Source: Ancrocorticia sp.
GTDB lineage: Bacteria; Actinomycetota; Actinomycetes; Actinomycetales; Actinomycetaceae
Direction of reading: 5' to 3'
NCBI GenBank assembly: GCA_022648165.1
Contig: JALCLX010000002.1
Location: 62,001 to 126,000, forward strand
Length of the DNA: 64,000 nt
A program made the position numbers and the translations under genes. Of the stretch, positions 59,116 to 64,000 are shown piece after piece. Position 1 is the first letter of the stretch; the number at the start of each line of letters is the position of its first letter. The notes under the pieces were generated by a model. The model saw only the letters and a list, made by a program, of their open reading frames with translations. It had not been told where the DNA came from and did no database searches.

Positions 59116-60143
59116 GCCCCGCGATTGCTCTGCTTCTCACAGCCGTTCTGCTCGCACTCAACGCCTACTTCGTGGCCACCGAATTCTCCCTTACGGGCTC
59201 GCGGCGCTCTCGGCTCGAACCCTTGGTTGGCCAGCGCCCAAGCGCCTCCCGCGTCCTCTGGGCCATCGAACACCTTTCGCAGATGCTCGCGGCAGCGCAA
59301 TTGGGCGTCACATTGTGCTCTGTAGGCCTGGGCGTGCTAGCCGAACCCGCGATTGCACGCCTGCTGGCTGCACCCCTGGCAGCCGCAGGCCTCAACCAAG
59401 CTGTCGTTCACGCTATCGCTTTTCTTCTTGCACTCGTGATCGTTGTGGCGCTCCACGTGGTCATCGGCGAAATGGTTCCTAAGAATATGTCAGTGACTCA
59501 TCCAGAAAAGTCCGCGTTGCTCCTTGTGCCACCACTGATGATCTTTGAAAAGATCTTCTACCCCGTTATTCTTCTGCTCAACTGGCTATCGCTGGGAATC
59601 CTCCGCTTGCTCGGGATCGAACCGAAGGACGAAGTGGCCTCTGCATTTACTGCCGAGGAAGTGGCCTCAATCGTCGAGGCATCGGAAGCCGCCGGAGTTC
59701 TTCACGACGACCACGGCTTGATAACAGGAGCGTTGGAATTCTCCGAACACGATGTAGCTGACGTCATGATCCCAATCGATGCCGTGGCAGGCGTCACCGC
59801 TAACGCCACACCCGCCGACGTCGAGGCGGCAGTCGCCGCAACTGGATACTCTCGCTTCCTCGTGCGTGATTCCTCTGGGAAGGTCTCTGGATACCTTCAC
59901 ATGAAGGATCTCCTCGGCGCATCGCCTGCAGCGCGCCACGAACCAATCCCGGCGTGGAAAGTGCGCACCCTCGTCAAGGTCGCGCCAGATGAAGAGGTGG
60001 AGACTGCTCTCAAAGTGATGCGGGGGTCCGGAAGCCATCTCGCAAGTGTCGTTGCTCACGGCGACGTCGTCGGGATTGTTTTTCTCGAGGACATCCTCGA
60101 AGAATTAATCGGCGATATTCGCGACCGAATGCAACGCGGATAA
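59112..60143 (+). CDS. CNNM/CBS-domain membrane protein, second paralogue
   Basis: A 343-residue paralogue of the preceding gene. It has the CNNM domain (YFVATEFSLTGSRRSRLEPL, AQLGVTLCSVGLGVLAEP, GEMVPKNMSVTHPEKSALL) and a CBS pair (VMIPIDAVAGVTANATPADVE, VAHGDVVGIVFLEDILEELIGDI), but ends before the CorC/HlyC domain. The two are encoded as a coupled pair in many actinobacteria and may form a heteromeric cation transporter. Confidence 0.9.
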   Translation: MSPAIALLLTAVLLALNAYFVATEFSLTGSRRSRLEPLVGQRPSASRVLWAIEHLSQMLAAAQLGVTLCSVGLGVLAEPAIARLLAAPLAAAGLNQAVVHAIAFLLALVIVVALHVVIGEMVPKNMSVTHPEKSALLLVPPLMIFEKIFYPVILLLNWLSLGILRLLGIEPKDEVASAFTAEEVASIVEASEAAGVLHDDHGLITGALEFSEHDVADVMIPIDAVAGVTANATPADVEAAVAATGYSRFLVRDSSGKVSGYLHMKDLLGASPAARHEPIPAWKVRTLVKVAPDEEVETALKVMRGSGSHLASVVAHGDVVGIVFLEDILEELIGDIRDRMQRG

Positions 60144-60312
60144 CCCGGGCTGTTGTGCCAGCGTACTGAACGTGTTGTGCCGGTCTCGTGGCGGCGTGTC
60201 ACGCCCGCGTGTCCCGCAACCCGCTCGCGCGATCGTTATCATTCCGTTATCATTTTGTGATGTGCGCGGAATGCTCAATCCGCGAGGTAATCACCGGCAG
60301 ACAGGACCTTGT

Positions 60313-61269
60313 ATGGGAAAGCACAGCACCATGCCCGCCCGCTCGCCGCACGGCACCTCGCCAGCGGCGGCCATGCAAGATACCACTGTGCTGTCCCTCG
60401 CAGAAGTTACCGTCACTGTTGGAGAGGGGCTCAAAGCCTCACGCACCGCCAAACGCCAGCAGCCACAACGAACGAGCGCGCCGCGGCAGCGCCACCCGCG
60501 AGTGCTCACCGGTTTTGCCGCATCCACCATGGTCAGCGCCGGACTCACGGCACTGATCGGGATCAGCGCTTTCGGCGGCGTCTCCGCACAGGCGTCACAA
60601 CCCCTCACAGCCTCGATCGTGGGAGGAACCTCCGCACAAGCCACAACTCCGGCAGCGTTACAAGGATCTGACAACGCCGCACTCAAATCCCAAGTCTCGG
60701 AGGCGAAACAACAATCCGAATCCAGTTCCGCCACCACGGCATGCACAGTGACAGGTGCGCAGGGCGTCCGCACCGCCTTTGCCTCTGAAAGCTCGAATAC
60801 CGTGGTCATGCCGCTGACCGAAGACAGCTATACAGTCACCTCACCTTTCGGATACCGCTTCAGCCCATTCTCAGGCGAATACAGCTTTCACGCCGGTGTT
60901 GATCTCGCTGCAGACGCAGGTACCCCCATCCACGCGATTGCGGACGGCGTCGTCACATATGCCGGGCCCGGCATTGACGGACGCTCCAACAACCTCATCA
61001 TCGTGAAACATACGATTGATGGGCACGTCTACGAATCGTGGTATGTGCACATGTACGACGACGGCGTCCTCGTTTCCGCCGGCGACAAAGTGTCAGCTGG
61101 CGACGTGATTGGACTGGTGGGTAGTAACGGCAACTCCACAGGCCCGCACCTTCACCTGGAGATACACGATCCAAGCCGCGCCTCCAGCAACGAAATCGAC
61201 GAGCTGCTTTCTCCACTCACCTTCCTTTCTTCGCACGCCGCGAAAGATCCCGCGGACATCTGCCGCTGA
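60313..61269 (+). CDS. M23-family (LytM) peptidase, likely exported
   Basis: A 318-residue protein. A basic N-terminal region leads to a hydrophobic segment (about 74-98, VLTGFAASTMVSAGLTALIGISAF), then a low-complexity spacer and a C-terminal M23 domain with GYRFSPFSGEYSFHAGVDLAADAGTPIHAIADG and GPHLHLEIHD, giving the HxxxD and HxH zinc ligands. It probably cleaves peptidoglycan cross-links. ATG 60313 follows AGGA; an open frame extends upstream to 60172 without protein character. A small hairpin (CGCGGA...TCCGCG) lies about 30 bp upstream in the leader. Confidence 0.88.
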   Translation: MGKHSTMPARSPHGTSPAAAMQDTTVLSLAEVTVTVGEGLKASRTAKRQQPQRTSAPRQRHPRVLTGFAASTMVSAGLTALIGISAFGGVSAQASQPLTASIVGGTSAQATTPAALQGSDNAALKSQVSEAKQQSESSSATTACTVTGAQGVRTAFASESSNTVVMPLTEDSYTVTSPFGYRFSPFSGEYSFHAGVDLAADAGTPIHAIADGVVTYAGPGIDGRSNNLIIVKHTIDGHVYESWYVHMYDDGVLVSAGDKVSAGDVIGLVGSNGNSTGPHLHLEIHDPSRASSNEIDELLSPLTFLSSHAAKDPADICR

Positions 61270-61296
61270 CGCGCCGCCTGCGGTATGTTAGGTCAG

Positions 61297-62067
61297 ATGA
61301 ACCGCATATATGGCATCACCGATAAGCCCCTCGTCATCGCGCACCGGGGCGGCGGCGATGAGCATCCCGAAAACTCGATTGTGGCCTTTCGCGCCGCGTA
61401 TCAGGCCGGGTTCCGGTACATCGAAACTGATGCACACGCGACCAGCGACGGCATCGCCGTTCTCTCTCACGATCCCATGCTGGACCGTACCACCGATGGG
61501 TCAGGGCTAATTTCTGCACACACCTGGAAAGAAATCACGCAGGTGCACGACGAATCCGGGAACTGCCTCGTGCGGGTGGACGATGTGCTCGCCGAATTTC
61601 CCGACGTCGTCTTCAATATCGACGCCAAAGAGGACAATGTAGCCATGCCGCTCGTTGACGCCATTCGGCGCACCCACGCTCAGACGCACGTGTGTGTAGC
61701 CAGCTTCAGCGAAAAGCGTCTTGATCGGATCCGGTACGCGATGCCCACACTCACAACGTCGCTCGGTGTTACTGCCACCGCGCGCATGGTCATTGCCACG
61801 CATGTGGCGAACCCACTACGTGGGCAATTACTTCGAGCAGTACCCGGGCCCGCAGATGGCGCTCAGGCAGTCCAGGTTCCACTCGTCAGCCGCCATATCC
61901 CAGTATTGACGCAGAAGTTTGTCCAGATAGCACATGCGCATCAGCTTGCTGTTCACGCTTGGACCATCAACGACCTGGATCAGGCCGATCTCCTCGTCTC
62001 CTGGGGCGTCGATGGCATCATTACCGACCAACCCACGGCGATGCGCGCACATCTGGCGCAGGCTTGA
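61297..62067 (+). CDS. Glycerophosphodiester phosphodiesterase
   Basis: A 256-residue GDPD-family TIM barrel that releases glycerol-3-phosphate from deacylated phospholipids. Catalytic signatures are LVIAHRGGGDEHPENSIVAF, FRYIETDAHATSDGI and AVLSHDPMLDRTTDGSG, with C-terminal VHAWTINDLDQADLLVSWGVDGIITDQP. No signal peptide is seen, so it acts in the cytoplasm. ATG 61297 is favoured (TATGTT seven bases upstream could be a -10, or a weak AGG may serve); ATG 61285 would add four residues. Confidence 0.9.
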   Translation: MNRIYGITDKPLVIAHRGGGDEHPENSIVAFRAAYQAGFRYIETDAHATSDGIAVLSHDPMLDRTTDGSGLISAHTWKEITQVHDESGNCLVRVDDVLAEFPDVVFNIDAKEDNVAMPLVDAIRRTHAQTHVCVASFSEKRLDRIRYAMPTLTTSLGVTATARMVIATHVANPLRGQLLRAVPGPADGAQAVQVPLVSRHIPVLTQKFVQIAHAHQLAVHAWTINDLDQADLLVSWGVDGIITDQPTAMRAHLAQA

Positions 62068-62113
62068 GGAGGGCGCATCTGGCGTGAAGCCGTGCCCCAC
62101 CCCTCTCCAAATA

Positions 62114-62183
62114 CTTTTTCTAGCTAAAACCCAGTACAAGTGGCACTGCATACTGGGACAACACCCAACCCAACTAGAAAAAG
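62114..62183 (-). repeat. 70-nt interspersed element, copy B (inverted)
   Basis: Its ends are CTTTTTCTAG and CTAGAAAAAG, a perfect 10-bp terminal inverted repeat. Inside, CCCAGTA (62130-62136) can pair with TACTGGG (62151-62157). Read on the minus strand it aligns without gaps to 52819-52888 at 47 of 70 positions. Confidence 0.72.
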
Positions 62184-62218
62184 CCCCGACGACGAGAGAA
62201 ATGAGCACAGACATGACG

Positions 62219-62246
62219 GTTCGCCGGGCACATATGCCCGGCGAAC
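62219..62246. terminator. Perfect 12-bp hairpin, possible terminator of the GDPD gene
   Basis: GTTCGCCGGGCA and TGCCCGGCGAAC flank the loop CATA. It is very stable but lacks a following T tract on either strand, so it may be a factor-dependent terminator or RNA stabiliser. Confidence 0.45.
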
Positions 62247-62362
62247 CCCTACATACACACAACACACGGCGCCCGCGAAAGGAATACATACGTGCGCCGC
62301 ACTTCTCGAGGAAGCAGTACTCACTGTACTTGCGCTTCCTGAACTCCCGATGAACGAATCCC

Positions 62363-62398
62363 GAAAAAACAACGGGCCCGGATTTCTCCAGGCCCGTC
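62363..62398 (-). terminator. Rho-independent terminator of the bL37 gene
   Basis: On the minus strand ACGGGCC-GGA, loop GAAA, TCC-GGCCCGT forms a GC-rich stem (62372-62397, one mispair), followed by a TGTTTTTT tract. It lies 6 bp after the bL37 stop. Confidence 0.9.
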
Positions 62399-62403
62399 AA
62401 TGA

Positions 62404-62478
62404 TCAGGTGTTTGGGCGCTTGCCGTGATTGGCAGCCTTCCCAGCCCTGCTGCGACGCTTACGACCACGCCTGCTCAT
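62404..62478 (-). CDS. Small ribosomal protein bL37 (AURKAIP1/COX24-like domain), 24 residues
   Basis: ATG 62478 to TGA 62404 encodes a 24-residue, very basic peptide starting MSRRGRKRRSRAGK and ending ANHGKRPNT. This matches the actinobacterial 50S protein bL37 seen in mycobacterial ribosome structures and the AURKAIP1/COX24 pattern (KRGRKR...NHGKRPN). GAAGGAG lies six bases upstream and a clear intrinsic terminator follows, so it is a complete small transcription unit. It is easily missed by length cut-offs. Confidence 0.92.
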   Translation of the reverse strand: MSRRGRKRRSRAGKAANHGKRPNT

Positions 62479-62630
62479 ATGCTTCTCCTTCAATAGAATG
62501 CCCTTGCACATGCGGCAGGACAACACTTGAGTGTAGCAATCTTAGACTCGCTATGTCTTCCCGGTATTCAGAAAATGGGCGAAGCTCACGGCTTTCGCCA
62601 ACGCTGAGAGCCGCAAAACGGGACGCTACT

Positions 62631-62966
62631 CTATGAACGCTCGCCATCTTCAGTCACTTGCCGATACACCGCGAGTTGGTGTGTAATTCGGACCCGAAGC
62701 GTACTGGGGGCCGATTCGCAGCAGGAACGCCGCACAATATCGCGAACGTGCGACTCCGCTTCTGCCATCTGCGTGCAGTGAGGGCATGTGGCGATGTGGT
62801 GTTTGAGGCGTTCTGCCTGTTCTTCTGGCATCTGGGCATCCAGAAGTTCGAACAGATGCTCGGCCACCTCATCACATGAACAGCCCGCCTGCCCGCAGCC
62901 ACACCCACATTCGGACGTGGCAATGAGCGTCTCTTCTACTTTCCGCACCAAGCCTTCGTCCTTCAT
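62631..62966 (-). CDS. rsrA: Zinc-binding anti-sigma factor (RsrA/RshA type)
   Basis: A 111-residue redox-sensing anti-sigma factor. The ZAS motif H-x3-C-x2-C appears in [12 protein letters not shown], with further conserved Cys in [14 protein letters not shown] and RRSCCES. The N-terminus adds a Cys-rich run ([12 protein letters not shown]), more Cys than in classical RsrA. It binds SigR when zinc-loaded and releases it on disulfide stress. Its start overlaps the sigR stop by four bases (ATGA). Confidence 0.9.
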   Translation of the reverse strand: MKDEGLVRKVEETLIATSECGCGCGQAGCSCDEVAEHLFELLDAQMPEEQAERLKHHIATCPHCTQMAEAESHVRDIVRRSCCESAPSTLRVRITHQLAVYRQVTEDGERS

Positions 62967-63595
62967 GACTCCTTCTTTCCATACCCAAGTTCCTGCGCGT
63001 AATCATTGAGCAGATCCCGCAGCTGTTTGCGCCCGCGGTGGAGCCGCGACATGACCGTTCCTATGGGCGTGTCCATGATCTCGGCGATCTCCTGGTAGGA
63101 GAAACCCTCGACATCTGCAAGATACACAGCCATGCGGCGATCCTCCGGAAGCCTCGCAAGCGCCTCCTTGATCTCAGAATCAGGAAGGTTCTCTATCGCT
63201 TCTGCCTCCGCAGACTGCATACCGGTAGAATGATGTGACGCCGCTTCATATTCCTGCCAATCCTCCACGTCCGGTGAATCGGCCTGTTTTGGCTGCCGCT
63301 GTGACTTTCTGTAATTCGAGATGAACGTGTTGTTGAGGATTCGGTATAACCAGGCTTTCAAGTTAGTGCCCGGCTTGTATTGATGGAATGCTGCAAAGGC
63401 TTTTGCATACGTCTCCTGGACCAGATCCTCAGCATCCTGCGGATTGCGGGTGAGCCGCATAGCCGCGCCATACAGCTGATCTAGATAAGGGAGTGCCTCA
63501 GCCTCAAAGCGCGCGACCCTATCCCGCGGCTCCAACTTTGCTGCTTCTGTCTGTGGTTCGCCCGCCGGCACCGGTGGCAATGTGTTCGTGCTCAT
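62963..63595 (-). CDS. sigR: ECF RNA polymerase sigma factor SigR/SigH (thiol-stress)
   Basis: A 210-residue group IV sigma factor. Region 2 reads [45 protein letters not shown]; region 4 reads [44 protein letters not shown]. It is coupled with the zinc anti-sigma gene, the typical SigR-RsrA disulfide-stress module. A convincing SigR-type autoregulatory promoter (GGAAT...GTT) was not found directly upstream. Confidence 0.93.
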   Translation of the reverse strand: MSTNTLPPVPAGEPQTEAAKLEPRDRVARFEAEALPYLDQLYGAAMRLTRNPQDAEDLVQETYAKAFAAFHQYKPGTNLKAWLYRILNNTFISNYRKSQRQPKQADSPDVEDWQEYEAASHHSTGMQSAEAEAIENLPDSEIKEALARLPEDRRMAVYLADVEGFSYQEIAEIMDTPIGTVMSRLHRGRKQLRDLLNDYAQELGYGKKES

Positions 63596-63690
63596 CGCGC
63601 CTCATCCTACCGGGATTGCAGAATGAGTAGTACGCAGCAGCTCACACTCCCACACGCTCACATCGCGCCACTGGCCAGCGCAAGGCCAAG

Positions 63691-63730
63691 CTGCCTGTAC
63701 TCTCAGAAGCCTGCCTGTACTCTCAGAAGC
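63691..63730. repeat. 20-bp perfect tandem duplication
   Basis: CTGCCTGTACTCTCAGAAGC occurs at 63691-63710 and 63711-63730 in the 206-bp gap between sigR and the DoxX-like gene. Confidence 0.9.
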
Positions 63731-63801
63731 CTGGTGGTGAAGATTGGTGCTGTAGGCGATCAAATCCGGCATACGGCCGCATTTTGGGGTAGTAATAGAT
63801 T

Positions 63802-64000
63802 ATGAGTGTTTTGCGCGTATTGTCCCGTCCACTGATGGCGTTGCCTGTAGTGCTTTCGGGGTTCGAGGCCGTGGCACGGCCGGCCAACCACAGGGAGCGC
63901 GCGGCCGTTTTTTCGCCGCTGGCTGAGAAACTGGGCTTCGAGATCGATGAACGCCGCAGCGACCGCACCACGCGCGCACTCGGTGCATCAATGGTGATCG
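63802..64000 (+). CDS. DoxX-like membrane protein (5' part only)
   Basis: An open frame of 66 codons from ATG 63802 to the window edge. The N-terminus MSVLRVLSRPLMALPVVLSG followed by FEAVARPANHRERA resembles actinobacterial DoxX-family proteins (first membrane helix, then a short loop after an R-x-P motif). The call rests on a short fragment. No Shine-Dalgarno is visible; TAGTAA/TAATAG just upstream could be a -10 of a leaderless mRNA. Confidence 0.6.
   Translation, partial: MSVLRVLSRPLMALPVVLSGFEAVARPANHRERAAVFSPLAEKLGFEIDERRSDRTTRALGASMVI

Larger units (their letters stand above)
62068..62362. other. Structured non-coding stretch with three hairpins
   Basis: No gene is supported in the 336 bp between the GDPD gene and bL37. 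The stretch holds the 70-nt element (62114-62183), a 12-bp perfect inverted repeat GTTCGCCGGGCA/TGCCCGGCGAAC with a 4-nt loop (62219-62246), and a two-part hairpin AGGAAGC-AGTAC/GTACT-GCTTCCT with a 3-nt bulge (62309-62340). A 49-codon frame on the plus strand (62201-62353) overlaps the hairpins and looks incidental. Confidence 0.6.

Noticed and set aside
60150..60312. c-di-AMP (ydaO-type) riboswitch before the M23 peptidase
   Set aside because: Such switches precede cell-wall hydrolases in actinobacteria, but the conserved ydaO core was not recognised; only a short hairpin and an 11-bp repeat (GTTATCATTCC/GTTATCATTTT) are seen.
62201..62353. 49-codon plus-strand frame after the GDPD gene
   Set aside because: It is built largely from hairpin arms, has only a weak GAGAGA before the ATG, and resembles no known small protein.
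63596..63660. SigR autoregulatory promoter
   Set aside because: A GGGAGT is present on the minus strand, but no GTT -10 at the right distance was found.

Overview
The window looks like chromosomal core DNA of a moderately high-GC actinobacterium, most likely a member of the Actinomycetaceae (Arcanobacterium/Trueperella/Actinomyces relatives). Supporting signs are the GlgE maltosyltransferase pathway, a fused Kgd 2-oxoglutarate enzyme, NucS mismatch endonuclease, a UvrD2-type helicase with an HRDC end, a SigR/RsrA pair, an Arg-rich Rho insertion, the 24-residue ribosomal protein bL37, and PPA1309- and DUF2342-family genes. The genus is inferred from gene content only. No prophage, transposase, plasmid gene or CRISPR array was found.

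Layout. 1-8.1 kb: a large YhgE/Pip membrane protein cut by the window edge, an initiator tRNA, a giant UPF0182 membrane protein, a PPA1309 protein and a YlbL-like PDZ/Lon-fold protease. 8.2-13.7 kb: a DUF2342 protein, an orphan E1/ThiF-like protein, UvrD2 and NudC. 13.8-24.4 kb: a glucan block on the plus strand, glgX-(trpS)-glgE-mak-glgB-lacI, which would build and trim alpha-glucan from maltose-1-phosphate; treS is absent here. 24.4-29.0 kb: an operon of a Ser/Ala-rich membrane protein, a lipoprotein and a CnoX/YbbN-like protein, divergent from a DivIVA-like coiled-coil protein.

29.0-45.0 kb is a long minus-strand block in a typical actinobacterial order: rho, (GH3 lipoprotein on the plus strand), rpmE, prfA, prmC, tsaC-like, wecA-like, atpI-like, atpBEFHAGDC, nucS and a small zinc-type protein. 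45.1-52.6 kb holds aspartate-family synthesis (hom-thrC-thrB, lysA with argS), with aroD inserted between hom and lysA. A tRNA-Arg at 52.7 kb is followed by about 300 bp of repeat-rich non-coding DNA. 53-61.3 kb: an SGNH-like protein, kgd, two CNNM/CBS transport-type proteins and an M23 peptidase. 61.3-64 kb: a glycerophosphodiesterase, a structured non-coding stretch, bL37, rsrA, sigR and the start of a DoxX-like gene.

The most unusual signal is a pair of 70-nt elements (52819-52888 plus; 62114-62183 in inverted orientation). They have the same length, the same terminal inverted repeats, and 47 of 70 positions identical without gaps, and look like a small interspersed repeat family. Other leads are recurrent 19-26 bp tandem duplications in gene-flanking DNA, a LacI-type operator overlapping the probable leaderless promoter of glgE, a leaderless micro-ORF overlapping a transporter start, and several enzymes lacking canonical catalytic or metal-binding residues. 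Coordinates and motifs were read by eye; family assignments come from motif and length recognition without database searches.
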